Shown here one piece after another: positions 21,735-30,790 of a stretch of DNA of 64,000 nt. The stretch's first letter is position 1. Each line of letters begins with the position of its first letter. The position numbers and the translations under genes were made by a program. Source of the stretch: Limnobacter litoralis (GTDB taxonomy: Bacteria > Pseudomonadota > Gammaproteobacteria > Burkholderiales > Burkholderiaceae_B); the NCBI RefSeq assembly GCF_030160455.1, contig NZ_BSOJ01000015.1, positions 367,337 through 431,336 on the forward strand. Reading direction: 5' to 3'. Below the pieces are notes generated by a model that was given only the letters and a program-made list of their open reading frames with translations, was not told where the DNA came from and made no database searches.

Positions 21735-23078
21735 TCAAGGCTCCCGGAATGCCTCTTTGCGCAATTTCAATACGGGTTTAATCAGATACCAGATAAATGG
21801 TTGAGACCCCACATGAATATCCACTTCCGCAGTCATACCAGTAGAAATGCGCTCCGGCTTGTCGGGTGTGCCAAAAAACGATTTGTCAGTGCTGACCACC
21901 AGGCGATAGAAAGGCCCAGTCTCGGCATTGCCTGGGTCGGTGTCGGCTGCAATCTGGGTCACGTGCCCAGGCAAGGTGCCGTAACGCAGAAAGTCGTACG
22001 CAGAAATCTTGATGTCTGCCTTTTGTCCATCGCTGACGTACCCCCGATCGGAAGGTGACAGTCGGGTCTCGATCACCAAAGCCTCGTCAGAGGGCACCAC
22101 TTCCATGATGGGCTCACCTTGTCGAACGACGTTACCCACAGCTTGAAGCTTCAGGTTTTTGACCACGCCATCAATCGGCGAACGAATGACTGCCCGGTCA
22201 CGCTGGTCGTTGGCCCGGTTGATTTCATCTTTCAAACTGGCCAATTGGCGCTCAACAGTGGTCAGTTCATCGGCCGCACGGCGTCTAAACTTGCCCATTT
22301 CCTCTTGCTTGTTGGCTCGGCGCTCGCCCACGGCTGCCTTGGCCGTTTGAACCGATTCGCGCATGGAATTGATTTCGGAAATCAAAGAATCGTAATCGCG
22401 CTTTTTGCCCAGATACTCCAACTGGGACACCAGCTTTTCCTTCACCAGCTCACGCGTGATGTCCAATTCACGAGCCACAGTGACGGCACGATTCTGCAAA
22501 CCATCCAGCTTGGCCTGAAGTTCATTGACCCGGCTCTGGTTCCCGTCTTCCTGACTCTGGTTGACGGCAAGCACACCCTGTAATTCGGCCATGCGCGCGC
22601 TGTACGTCGCGGTTTCTGTTCTCAGCAACTCGGGGTAATCAGCAGCCAGTTCTGGGTCAAATTCAGGCTTTTTCCCCGATGCCTCAGCCAGCAACCGAGC
22701 GCGGCTTGCCTCCAGTGCAGCGCGTCGGCTTTTCAGTTCGGCCAGGTTGATACCCCCAGTTGCCAAATCCAGTTCGACCAACACTTGGCCCTCTTTGACG
22801 CTGTCACCTTCTTTCACGGGCAACTCTTTTACGATGCCGCCTTCCAAGTGCTGAATGGTTTTCACCTTGCTGGAGGGCACAACCTTGCCGGGCGCAGTAA
22901 TCACCTGGTCAACACGGATGAACAAGGAAGCAAACAGAGCCAGTGCGATCAGGCCCAGCGCAAACTTGCTTTTGGTGTCAAACGTGCCACCTGCAGGTTT
23001 GTAGATACTCGAAATTTCGGTGGCTGGTGCCTTTGGCTTGTCCAGTTCTCGGGATTTCACTGTGTTTTTGTCTGACAT
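21735..23078 (-). CDS. HlyD-family type I secretion periplasmic adaptor
   Basis: About 447 residues from the ATG at 23078; the frame also contains a TTG three codons earlier. A cytosolic N-terminus is followed by one transmembrane segment (LGLIALALFASLFI, about 40-55), a biotinyl-lipoyl half-motif (LEGGIVKELPVKEGD), long coiled coils at about 105-290, the second lipoyl half and a beta-barrel. This is the standard plan of HlyD/LapC/PrtE adaptors that link the inner-membrane ABC transporter to TolC. It lies 16 bases or so after the ABC gene, indicating an operon. Confidence 0.94.
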   Translation of the reverse strand: MSDKNTVKSRELDKPKAPATEISSIYKPAGGTFDTKSKFALGLIALALFASLFIRVDQVITAPGKVVPSSKVKTIQHLEGGIVKELPVKEGDSVKEGQVLVELDLATGGINLAELKSRRAALEASRARLLAEASGKKPEFDPELAADYPELLRTETATYSARMAELQGVLAVNQSQEDGNQSRVNELQAKLDGLQNRAVTVARELDITRELVKEKLVSQLEYLGKKRDYDSLISEINSMRESVQTAKAAVGERRANKQEEMGKFRRRAADELTTVERQLASLKDEINRANDQRDRAVIRSPIDGVVKNLKLQAVGNVVRQGEPIMEVVPSDEALVIETRLSPSDRGYVSDGQKADIKISAYDFLRYGTLPGHVTQIAADTDPGNAETGPFYRLVVSTDKSFFGTPDKPERISTGMTAEVDIHVGSQPFIWYLIKPVLKLRKEAFREP

Positions 23079-23103
23079 TTCAATCAATCATCCGAAAAAG
23101 GGG

Positions 23104-25029
23104 TCAAGCCTGCGCTGCCTTGCCACCGGTCGACGCCGCCGCATCAACATCCGCGCCGTTTTGGTGGCCCACTGCGGGGGCAACGCCATGTTGAACTGCC
23201 TGCGCAGGCGCTGCCACAGCAGGTTTTGGCAGAGAAATGCCATACAAAAGCTTCAACATTTCTGGCGTTGAACCCAGATGCAAGCGAGATTCTTTGTCCA
23301 GATACACAATCTTGTCGCAAATGGACATCAGGCGCACAGAATGGGTCACCATGACAATGGTTTTGGTCGCCGCCAGACTCTTGAACACCGCCATCAAATG
23401 CGTTTCAGTCGCGAAATCCAGATCATTGGTGGGTTCATCCAGCAGCAAAACCGGCGCGTCTGACAAAAACGCCTGCGTAATTGCAATTCGTCGCCGCTGG
23501 CCGCCAGACATCCGGTTGCCACCCTCGCCCACTTGCGTCATGTAACCGTCAGGCAATTTGGCAATGAAGTCGTGCGCACCAGACCGTTTGGCCGCCAGCA
23601 GAATTTGCTCATCGGTCGCATCTGGGTTGGATCGGCGCAGGTTGTCCACGATGGTGCCTTCAAACAGCAACGAAGTTTGCGGCAAAAAGCCGACCCACTT
23701 GGAAAGTTCTTGACGTGAAAACTGGGACAAATCGTACTCATCCAGCAGCACACGGCCCTCGCTGGGCGTGTACAAGCCACGCAATATTTTCAGCAGCGTG
23801 GATTTACCTGCGCCGTTGTCACCAGCCACGCCATAGATTCCACGTGGGCCCAACTGCACAGACACGCTGTTCAACACGCTTTTCTGGGCACCCACGTGCT
23901 GATAGCTCACACTTTCGAGTCGCAATGCGCCTGAGGGCAAAGGCAGGTTCAGTCCGGTGTGCTGCTTTTCTTCTTCAGAGGCAAAAACGGCATCCAGGCG
24001 ATCCGTCGCTTCCCGACTGTGCGCAATGCTTCTCCAGTGCCCGGAAAGCGAGGCCAGCGGGCCAATGGCCTTGCTGGCCAACATGTTCGAGGCAATCAAT
24101 CCACCCACAGTCATCCACTGATGAATCACCGCAAACGCACCGACGGCAGTAATCAAAACGTTGACCGACAACATGATGGAAGTCGACAACTCGCGTTGGT
24201 CTTCCATTTCACCGTTTTTTTGAAAGGACTCATGCACCCATGAGTTGTAACTCTCTACCCATGCACGCTTGGCAGATTCATCCTGAACCAGTGATTTGAT
24301 GGCCTCACGCCCGCGACAAACCTCCGCAAGCACCTCATCCCGACGACGTGCCAGCATGAATTCCTCGACACGTCGCTTGCGAAACTCGCCAGAGCTGTAC
24401 CAAGACAGGGTGGCCAGGCAAGCCAGGCCGACAAGTACCACTGGCAGCAGAGGCAAAGCGATTGTGGCAATCAGTCCGATTGAAAGGATGGCAAATGGCA
24501 GATCCAGAATGGTCATGGCCACCGCACCGCTCCACACCACGCGGACGGTGTCCACGTCTTTAAACAAGGAGTACCAAGCCGCGGTTGACCGTGCCTCCAG
24601 ATTGCGCAGCGGAATCGCCAGCAATTTATTCATCAAACGACCGGCAATGTCACCATCAATACGAACAGCAGCCACACGCAACACCCGGGCGCGGAACGAA
24701 CGCAGAATCAGATCCGCAGACAGAATAATGGCCATACCGATCAACAGGGCGGTCAGGGTATTCAAGCCCGACCTGTAAATCACCCGATCATACACCTGCA
24801 AGGAAAAAATCGCGGGAAACAAACCCACCAGGTTCACAAACACAGAGATCAGCGCCGCCCGCTTGAGCATGGGGAACGCACCACGCACAACGCCTGACAC
24901 TGTTTTGTCGGTAGAGACGGAATTGGGCGACTCTGTCTGATTGTCTGAAGATGGCTTGCCCGCAACTTGCTGTAAGCCGAAATTCCAGATCGCCTCCAGC
25001 CTTTCCTTGAACAAATATTTGACTGACAT
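23104..25029 (-). CDS. Type I secretion ABC transporter (permease-ATPase fusion)
   Basis: About 641 residues from the ATG at 25029, chosen because AAGGA lies six bases upstream and the longer frame would overlap the upstream gene. A six-helix transmembrane domain covers about 50-310, followed by an ATPase with Walker A GDNGAGKST near 405, signature MSGGQRRR near 505 and Walker B VLLLDEP near 527. No C39 peptidase domain is present, so cargo is probably exported without leader cleavage. The C-terminal 40 residues are Ala/Pro-rich. It belongs to the HlyB/LapB/PrtD group of exporters and is encoded with its adaptor and outer-membrane partner. Confidence 0.93.
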   Translation of the reverse strand: MSVKYLFKERLEAIWNFGLQQVAGKPSSDNQTESPNSVSTDKTVSGVVRGAFPMLKRAALISVFVNLVGLFPAIFSLQVYDRVIYRSGLNTLTALLIGMAIILSADLILRSFRARVLRVAAVRIDGDIAGRLMNKLLAIPLRNLEARSTAAWYSLFKDVDTVRVVWSGAVAMTILDLPFAILSIGLIATIALPLLPVVLVGLACLATLSWYSSGEFRKRRVEEFMLARRRDEVLAEVCRGREAIKSLVQDESAKRAWVESYNSWVHESFQKNGEMEDQRELSTSIMLSVNVLITAVGAFAVIHQWMTVGGLIASNMLASKAIGPLASLSGHWRSIAHSREATDRLDAVFASEEEKQHTGLNLPLPSGALRLESVSYQHVGAQKSVLNSVSVQLGPRGIYGVAGDNGAGKSTLLKILRGLYTPSEGRVLLDEYDLSQFSRQELSKWVGFLPQTSLLFEGTIVDNLRRSNPDATDEQILLAAKRSGAHDFIAKLPDGYMTQVGEGGNRMSGGQRRRIAITQAFLSDAPVLLLDEPTNDLDFATETHLMAVFKSLAATKTIVMVTHSVRLMSICDKIVYLDKESRLHLGSTPEMLKLLYGISLPKPAVAAPAQAVQHGVAPAVGHQNGADVDAAASTGGKAAQA

Positions 25030-25042
25030 ACGAATCCTTGAC

Positions 25043-25450
25043 TCAGACAGCACCGGCCATCTTGGCCTGTTGAATTTTCAGGCGCTCCAGCAATACAACA
25101 TAGGAAGCGAGTAAACGGGAGACCATGGGGCGCATGGCAGAAATTTGCTCAGGCGACAGCTTTTGCAAGGGATTGGGCAGTTGCTGTGGTGTGTCGAACT
25201 GCGTGTTGATTTCCGTGAAAACACGCTGAAACACAGCATTCAAAGCGGCATCCACCTCCGTCTCACTCATCGTGGGGTACGGCACTCCGCCTGCGGGCTG
25301 AAACGCGGACAAACGCTTTTGCCAATCCAGCACGGAAGCGGCCAGGGCTGGATCTGTTTTCAGCTGGGTTTCAAAAGCAGCTTTTTCAGCACCCCGGATG
25401 ACCCCCAAGGCATAATCTGCAGCCAGCCAGTTTCTTTCTTCGTCTGTCAT
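25043..25450 (-). CDS. Anti-sigma factor, RskA-like N-terminal type, without membrane segment
   Basis: The 135-residue protein begins with the helical pattern of anti-sigma-K/RskA N-terminal domains (AADYALGVIRGAEKAAFE, then DPALAASVLDWQKRL). It has no transmembrane helix, so it would be a short cytoplasmic form. It lies 12 bases downstream of the ECF sigma gene and 13 bases upstream of the exporter gene, which places it in the operon. The likely role is to bind the sigma factor until an unknown signal arrives. The C-terminal half matches nothing I know. Confidence 0.75.
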   Translation of the reverse strand: MTDEERNWLAADYALGVIRGAEKAAFETQLKTDPALAASVLDWQKRLSAFQPAGGVPYPTMSETEVDAALNAVFQRVFTEINTQFDTPQQLPNPLQKLSPEQISAMRPMVSRLLASYVVLLERLKIQQAKMAGAV

Positions 25451-25462
25451 CTCTGTCTCCCC

Positions 25463-26119
25463 CTAGCTGTAATAGGTCGGTGTCTCAAAATCAGGGCGGT
25501 TCGGTTTGCTCATCGCTGCCTGCCTTTGTGCGTGGCTCTGGCCTTCCAATTCGTCGTACACAATTTTCAATTCGATCAATCCACGGCGGGCCCAGGTTTT
25601 CACGGTGCCCAGTGGCACATCCAGGTGCTCGGATATTTCACCGTGACTCATGCCATGGTTGTAGGCCAGAGTCAGAACCTGTCGATACTTTCCGTCCAGT
25701 CGGTCCATGCAGGCGTTCATTAACCGACCCGCATCCCCCTGATCCGATTTGGCCGCAGCCGACTCGGTCATAAACTCTTCCTGAACATTTTCAGAATCAG
25801 CAAACGATTCAATGGGAATGGTGTTAACGGTGTTGCCCTGCTGTGAAATCAAATCAAGGGCACGGTTTCGAACAATTTGATGGATCCAGGTCTCGGGCGC
25901 GGACAACGCTGAATTGAAAGTATGGGCATATCGCCACAAACGAATATAGGCGTCTTGCAGCACGTCTTGAGCAAGCCCGGGCTCACGGGCGATGCGAAGC
26001 GCAACCGCGAACATTTTTCGGGAAGTTAGCCGGTAAAGTTGCTCAAAAGCAGCCTTGTCGCGCTGTGCTACACGCTCGATCAAGCAGGCAAGCTCGGCTT
26101 TAAGGTCAATTGTCTCCAA
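25463..26119 (-). CDS. ECF-type RNA polymerase sigma factor
   Basis: The 218-residue protein has sigma region 2 (RDKAAFEQLYRLTSRKMF, then DVLQDAYIRLW and a WIHQIVRNRALDL segment) and region 4 (YRQVLTLAYNHGMSHGEI, then VPLGTVKTWARRG). The linker between them is acidic and longer than usual. The only in-frame start before region 2 is TTG at 26119, preceded by GGACGGG. It heads the block of anti-sigma factor, type I exporter and two low-complexity proteins. The simplest model is that it drives that block, possibly from its own promoter. A LuxR-type gene is divergent, 353 bases away. Confidence 0.92.
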   Translation of the reverse strand: METIDLKAELACLIERVAQRDKAAFEQLYRLTSRKMFAVALRIAREPGLAQDVLQDAYIRLWRYAHTFNSALSAPETWIHQIVRNRALDLISQQGNTVNTIPIESFADSENVQEEFMTESAAAKSDQGDAGRLMNACMDRLDGKYRQVLTLAYNHGMSHGEISEHLDVPLGTVKTWARRGLIELKIVYDELEGQSHAQRQAAMSKPNRPDFETPTYYS

Positions 26120-26472
26120 GACAAACCCGTCCGTTTGTTAGATTTATTAGGGTAATTTACTGCCGCACAGGACACCCGAATCGCTCAATTAGGGCATCTT
26201 TTCCCTGCTTTACCACCCAAATAGACCAGGACTATTTGGAGGGGGACTCAAAAGATTAACCCAAATGAGTACCCCTTTCGAGCGATCATAACAAATGATA
26301 GTTGAAATCACTAGGTCTTGTAATCTTTTTACCTACAAATATACAAGCAACCCCCTAAAACACCCCATCCTTCCTAATCAAGTTTCTCTATTCCTACTGA
26401 ATCCAAATCAAAAAGTCGTAGGTATTACATGAAACGCAAGGCACCGAAGAACGATTCTTACATGGGGCGATC
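26120..26472. other. 353-bp divergent intergenic region
   Basis: No gene is seen here. The stretch is AT-rich compared with its neighbours and separates the sigma-factor gene from the LuxR-type gene. It holds an imperfect dyad at 26242-26275 and must contain the promoters for both directions, but I cannot assign -35/-10 boxes with confidence. Confidence 0.6.
26242..26275. promoter_or_regulatory. Imperfect dyad GGGGACTC ... GAGTACCCC
   Basis: Two arms, GGGGACTC and GAGTACCCC (one extra base), flank 17 bases in the middle of the divergent region. The spacing suits a dimeric or multimeric regulator such as the adjacent LuxR-type protein; this is inference. Confidence 0.35.
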
Positions 26473-27201
26473 ATGAATCTAAGAACTGACTGGCCAAGCC
26501 AGCTACACATGGGTGGAACGATGAAAGACAACAATGGCATGAAACCCGATTCGGTCGTTAGATCAGAGACCCCCAGAATACCAAGCGCGCAAGCGCCACG
26601 GGCTGTCAGCCTTCAACCCATGTTTGTGACCAACCGCACCACCCTTCAAGAAATTGACAATCACCTTGCCACCGCCGAGACCCGAATCGTCGTAGTAACC
26701 ATTGAAGCCTCCAACAACCATGGCATTGAAGTTGTCAACCACTTGGGCTCCCACTTCAGGGATGTCCGCATTGTGCTGGTCTGTGAGGGAAGCACAGAAA
26801 CTATTTTGTCTCTTTCGTTCAGGCCCGGTGTTTGGGCCTGCGTGGGTAGACGGTCATCGGTCGAAACATTGCGAGAAGCCATTGATGCAGTGGCCACCGG
26901 TCAACGATATGTCGCTCCAGAGTTGACAACTGCAACCCAAGAACAGGCACGAAATACTCAATCTGCCGAAAGCCGAAGCACCATTCAGATTGAGTCCAGC
27001 GAAGAAACCTCATTGACTCGCCGGGAAAAGCAGGTTCTCAGCCTGATTGCACAAGGCAAACCCAGGCGCGAAATCGCTGAGCTGCTCAAGGTATCCCCTC
27101 GCACAATCGACGCCTACCGTGCCCGTCTGCTCCAAAAGCTGGATCTTCACTCCAGCGTTCAACTGGTCAAATACGCCATGTCTGCCGGCATGGCGAACTG
27201 A
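26473..27201 (+). CDS. LuxR-type regulator with degenerate receiver-like N-terminus
   Basis: The 242-residue protein ends in a clear LuxR/FixJ helix-turn-helix (LTRREKQVLSLIAQGKPRRE, then SPRTIDAYRARLLQKL; about 178-238). The N-terminal 150 residues look receiver-like (TRIVVVTIE, VRIVLVCEG) but have no phospho-acceptor Asp at the end of strand 3, so control by phosphorylation is unlikely. Starts are possible at 26473 and at 26521 (after GGTGGA). It is divergent from the sigma/exporter block and may regulate it. A strong terminator follows. Confidence 0.85.
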   Translation: MNLRTDWPSQLHMGGTMKDNNGMKPDSVVRSETPRIPSAQAPRAVSLQPMFVTNRTTLQEIDNHLATAETRIVVVTIEASNNHGIEVVNHLGSHFRDVRIVLVCEGSTETILSLSFRPGVWACVGRRSSVETLREAIDAVATGQRYVAPELTTATQEQARNTQSAESRSTIQIESSEETSLTRREKQVLSLIAQGKPRREIAELLKVSPRTIDAYRARLLQKLDLHSSVQLVKYAMSAGMAN

Positions 27202-27227
27202 TTTGGTTTCACCCAAACCAAGATTGA

Positions 27228-27250
27228 CCCCGCTTCGGCGGGGTTTTTTT
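27228..27250 (+). terminator. Rho-independent terminator after the LuxR-type gene
   Basis: CCCCGC, a TTCG loop and GCGGGG are followed by seven T residues. Confidence 0.93.
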
Positions 27251-27302
27251 ATGCCTGTGCGATAAAATACGGGCATTCATCACTCAAAATTCTGGACAAC
27301 TC

Positions 27303-28001
27303 ATGGCGACCAAGGCGCTGGTTCTCTTTTCTGGCGGTCAAGACAGCACAGCCTGTCTGGCCTGGGCATTGACCCGGTTCGATCATGTTGAAACCATCGG
27401 GTTTGATTACGGGCAAAGACACAGAATCGAGCTCGACTGTCGGCTGCAGGTCATTCGTGAAATGCGCCAACATTTTCCCGAGTGGGCCAGCAAACTGGGG
27501 GAAGATCGTGTCATTGATCTTTCCTGGTTGGGCCAGATCTCCGATTGCGCCCTCACTGACGAGCGGGCCATCGAACTGGCTGAAAATGGTTTCCCAAATA
27601 CATTCGTACCAGGGCGGAATCTGGTGTTTTTCCTGATCGCGTCTGCAATTGCTTATCGGCGTGGCCTCACATCGCTGGTGGGTGGCATGTGCGAAACCGA
27701 TTTTTCGGGTTACCCGGATTGCAGGGAAGACACGCTAAAGGCCCTGCAGGTTGCAACCAACCTGGGCATGGCCTCCTCATTCCGGTTCGAAACCCCCTTG
27801 ATGTGGATCGACAAACAGGAAACCTTTGATTTAATTCAACAATTGGGCGGCCAAAAACTGCTCGACATCGCGATCGAATACACCCACACCTGCTACCGTG
27901 GCGACCGCAGCCAGCGCCATTCTTGGGGTTATGGATGCGGAGAATGCCCTGCTTGCGAACTGCGAAAAAGCGGGTGGGAAAAATATATTTCCGAAAAATA
28001 A
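27303..28001 (+). CDS. queC: 7-cyano-7-deazaguanine synthase
   Basis: The 232-residue enzyme makes preQ0 from 7-carboxy-7-deazaguanine, ammonia and ATP in queuosine biosynthesis. The PP-loop FSGGQDST is near residue 9, and the zinc-binding cysteines are at the C-terminus in CYRGDRS and GCGECPAC. Length is normal for QueC. No other queuosine gene is adjacent, so it stands alone between a terminator and the tRNA cluster. Confidence 0.96.
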   Translation: MATKALVLFSGGQDSTACLAWALTRFDHVETIGFDYGQRHRIELDCRLQVIREMRQHFPEWASKLGEDRVIDLSWLGQISDCALTDERAIELAENGFPNTFVPGRNLVFFLIASAIAYRRGLTSLVGGMCETDFSGYPDCREDTLKALQVATNLGMASSFRFETPLMWIDKQETFDLIQQLGGQKLLDIAIEYTHTCYRGDRSQRHSWGYGCGECPACELRKSGWEKYISEK

Positions 28002-28020
28002 TCTTTTTTTGAGAAATCGT

Positions 28021-28048
28021 TTGACACGAAATTTTTTCTTGCTATAAT
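28021..28048 (+). promoter_or_regulatory. Consensus sigma-70 promoter of the tRNA cluster
   Basis: TTGACA at 28021-28026 and TATAAT at 28043-28048 are both perfect and separated by 16 bases. Transcription would start about 25-30 bases before tRNA-Gly, as expected for a highly expressed stable-RNA operon. Confidence 0.9.
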
Positions 28049-28082
28049 TTCGTTCTCTCAACGACGGCAACGTTGTTGAAAC

Positions 28083-28158
28083 GCGGGAATAGCTCAGTTG
28101 GTAGAGCGCAACCTTGCCAAGGTTGAGGTCGCGAGTTCGAGCCTCGTTTCCCGCTCCA
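28083..28158 (+). tRNA. tRNA-Gly (anticodon GCC)
   Basis: The 76-base cloverleaf has acceptor arms GCGGGAA and TTCCCGC, the TTCGAGC T-loop, anticodon loop CTTGCCAA with GCC, and an encoded CCA end. Confidence 0.97.
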
Positions 28159-28165
28159 AACACCA

Positions 28166-28188
28166 GGGGGAAGTGTTACACTTCCCCC
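28166..28188 (+). other. Perfect 10-bp hairpin between tRNA-Gly and tRNA-Cys
   Basis: GGGGGAAGTG, a TTA loop and CACTTCCCCC form a strong stem only eight bases after tRNA-Gly. The following bases (TTCTC) are a poor T-run, so it may be a weak terminator or a processing structure. Confidence 0.55.
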
Positions 28189-28226
28189 TTCTCATGTTCA
28201 GAGTCCAATCGTCTGAACACACCTCA

Positions 28227-28300
28227 GGCGAGGTGGCAGAGTGGTTATGCAGCGGACTGCAACTCCGTGTACGCCGGTTCGATTCCGACCCTCGCCTCCA
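28227..28300 (+). tRNA. tRNA-Cys (anticodon GCA)
   Basis: The 74-base cloverleaf has acceptor arms GGCGAGG and CCTCGCC, anticodon loop CTGCAAC with GCA, the T-loop GGTTCGATTCC and an encoded CCA end. Confidence 0.96.
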
Positions 28301-28313
28301 TTGAATTCCTGTG

Positions 28314-28407
28314 GCCCGGGTGGTGGAATTGGTAGACACAGCGGACTTAAAATCCGCCGCTTACCTGAATAAGGGGCGTACCGGTTCGATTCCGGTTCCG
28401 GGCACCA
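28314..28407 (+). tRNA. tRNA-Leu (anticodon TAA)
   Basis: A class II tRNA with acceptor GCCCGGG, anticodon loop CTTAAAA with TAA, a long variable arm, the GGTTCGATTCC T-loop and an encoded CCA end. Confidence 0.96.
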
Positions 28408-28487
28408 TCCAGCGCACACATTTCCTGCAATAACCCAAGCACCTTGAAGTACAATAGCAGGCTTTGGTTCACCACTAGAACAGCACC

Positions 28488-30569
28488 GTGACTCGTCGAA
28501 TTTTAGTAACTTCTGCCCTGCCCTACGCCAATGGCGCCATTCACCTTGGCCATTTGGTCGAATACATTCAGACCGACATTTGGGTTCGTTTTCAGAAAAT
28601 GCAGAAGCACACCGTGTATTACGTGTGCGCCGACGACACACACGGCACCCCGGTCATGCTTCGCGCGCAATCCGAGGGTATTACGCCCGAGGCACTGATT
28701 GAGCGCGTTAGCGGTGAACATCAACGTGACTTCGCAAGCTTCGGCGTGGGCTTCGACAATTATTACTCCACCAATTCGCCTGAAAACAAGGCCTACTGCG
28801 AACTCATTTACAAAAGATTGCGGGACAAAGGCCTGATCGAAATGCGACCGGTGGAGCAATTCTATGACCCGGTCAAAGAAATGTTCTTGCCAGACCGCTT
28901 CATCAAGGGCGAATGCCCAAAGTGCGGAGCCAAAGACCAATACGGCGACTCCTGCGAGGTCTGCGGTGCAACCTATCAACCCACCGAGCTGAAAAACGCC
29001 TATTCAACCGTCTCGGGGGCTGCGCCTGTCCGAAAAAGCTCAGATCACTATTTCTTCAAGTTGTCCGACCCACGTTGTGAATCGTTCCTGCGGAGCTGGA
29101 CAACAACACCCGGTCGGCTACAACCCGAGGCCATGCGCAAAATGCAAGAATGGCTGGGTGAAGAAGGCAGCGGCAAACTGGCAGACTGGGATATATCCCG
29201 CGACGCCCCTTATTTCGGCTTTGAGATTCCGGACGCGCCCGGAAAATACTTTTACGTCTGGCTGGATGCACCGGTGGGCTATTTCGCCAGTTTCAGCCAA
29301 CTTTGCGCCCGTCTGAATATCGACCCGGAAGAGTTTCTGAACAAAGACAGTGAATGTGAACTGATTCACTTCATCGGCAAAGACATTCTTTATTTTCACG
29401 CCCTTTTCTGGCCTGCCATGCTTGAGTTTGCCGACATGCGCACCCCAAGCAAGGTCAACGCGCATGGCTTTCTGACGGTCGATGGTGCAAAGATGTCCAA
29501 ATCGCGCGGCACCTTCATCACCGCCGAAAGCTACATCGCGCAAGGGCTAAATCCCGAGTGGCTGCGCTACTACTTCGCCGCCAAGCTAAATGCCAGCACT
29601 GAAGACCTCGACCTCAGTTTTGCCGACTTCACGGCCCGCGTAAACAGCGACCTGGTGGGCAAGTACATCAACATTGCCAGCCGCAGCGCAGGTTTTTTGG
29701 TCAAGAAATTTGAGGGCAAGGTGCTTGATTCAGCCATGAATCACCCACTGCTGACCGATCTGCGCGGAAAAAGCCCAATCATCGCTGGTCATTTCAACGA
29801 CCGTGAATTTGGCAAGGCCATTCGCGAAATCATGGCGTGTGCCGACCAAGTCAACGCCTATGTGGACCAGGAAAAGCCCTGGGAACTGGCCAAAAAGGAA
29901 GGGGCAGATTTGGCTTTGCAAACGGCCTGTTCAGTCTGTCTTGAAGCATTTCGCCTGCTGACTTTGTATCTGAAGCCTGTGCTGCCACAACTGGCCATCA
30001 ATGCTGAACAAATCATGGGCATCGAGAGCCTGACCTGGTCTGACACTGACACACCATTGAGCAGTACCAAGCCGGTTCAGCCCTTTAAACATCTGATGCA
30101 GCGCGTGGATCAAAAGCAGATCAACGCGCTCATCGACGCCAACAAGCAGTCCCTAGGCAATGCACAGGCTCCTGCACAGGTCAGTGCCAAGGCATCATCA
30201 AGCCAGCCGACCGCCCAAGTGGACGCTCAAGACAGTGCTTACATTTCCATCGACGACTTTGCAAAGCTCGACCTGCGCATTGGCCTGGTGACGGCCTGCA
30301 ACGCAGTGGAAGGCTCCAAGAAATTGCTGCAGCTCTCAGTGGATCTGGGTGAAGAAAGACCGAGAAACATATTCTCTGGTATTGCGGCGCATTACACACC
30401 TGACCAGTTACTGGGCCAAAAGGTGGTCGTGGTGGCCAATTTGGCCCCCAGAAAAATGAAATTCGGCCTATCCGAGGGCATGGTGCTTTGCGCTGCGTCT
30501 GACGACGACAGCGCATTGTCTGCGCTGACTGCCGGCGCCAATGCCCTGCCAGGCATGAAAATCAGCTAA
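28488..30569 (+). CDS. metG: Methionine-tRNA ligase
   Basis: The 693-residue enzyme charges tRNA-Met. It shows the class I HIGH-type motif HLGH near residue 22, a zinc knuckle with CPKCGAK and CEVCG near 145-160, the KMSKS loop near 335, and a C-terminal EMAP/Trbp111-like tRNA-binding domain (about 585-693) that mediates dimer formation. Translation starts at a GTG. It lies just downstream of the tRNA cluster and upstream of a small DUF3460 gene. Confidence 0.97.
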   Translation: MTRRILVTSALPYANGAIHLGHLVEYIQTDIWVRFQKMQKHTVYYVCADDTHGTPVMLRAQSEGITPEALIERVSGEHQRDFASFGVGFDNYYSTNSPENKAYCELIYKRLRDKGLIEMRPVEQFYDPVKEMFLPDRFIKGECPKCGAKDQYGDSCEVCGATYQPTELKNAYSTVSGAAPVRKSSDHYFFKLSDPRCESFLRSWTTTPGRLQPEAMRKMQEWLGEEGSGKLADWDISRDAPYFGFEIPDAPGKYFYVWLDAPVGYFASFSQLCARLNIDPEEFLNKDSECELIHFIGKDILYFHALFWPAMLEFADMRTPSKVNAHGFLTVDGAKMSKSRGTFITAESYIAQGLNPEWLRYYFAAKLNASTEDLDLSFADFTARVNSDLVGKYINIASRSAGFLVKKFEGKVLDSAMNHPLLTDLRGKSPIIAGHFNDREFGKAIREIMACADQVNAYVDQEKPWELAKKEGADLALQTACSVCLEAFRLLTLYLKPVLPQLAINAEQIMGIESLTWSDTDTPLSSTKPVQPFKHLMQRVDQKQINALIDANKQSLGNAQAPAQVSAKASSSQPTAQVDAQDSAYISIDDFAKLDLRIGLVTACNAVEGSKKLLQLSVDLGEERPRNIFSGIAAHYTPDQLLGQKVVVVANLAPRKMKFGLSEGMVLCAASDDDSALSALTAGANALPGMKIS

Positions 30570-30598
30570 CAACCCATTGCGAACACTTCGAGGTAAAC

Positions 30599-30781
30599 AT
30601 GAAATACGAATCTGAAGCAACCCAGTTTTTGAATCAGCTCAAGACCGAACGCGAGTATCTGGAAGCGGAACAGCGAAAAGGTCGCTCACTGCTGTGGGAC
30701 AAACAACTGGACCGCAATCTGCAAAAAGGCTATTCAGAGGCCAAAGTGCCCCAAAAGCCGTATGTGTATTCCACCAAGTAA
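30599..30781 (+). CDS. DUF3460 family small protein
   Basis: A 60-residue, highly charged protein with the conserved ESEATQFLNQLK and GRSLLWDK segments of DUF3460, a small family I know from Betaproteobacteria. No function is known and no membrane segment or metal site is visible. CGAGGT precedes the ATG. It sits between metG and scpA, nine bases from the latter, so translation of scpA may depend on it. Confidence 0.8.
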   Translation: MKYESEATQFLNQLKTEREYLEAEQRKGRSLLWDKQLDRNLQKGYSEAKVPQKPYVYSTK

Positions 30782-30790
30782 AGTCGGCGA

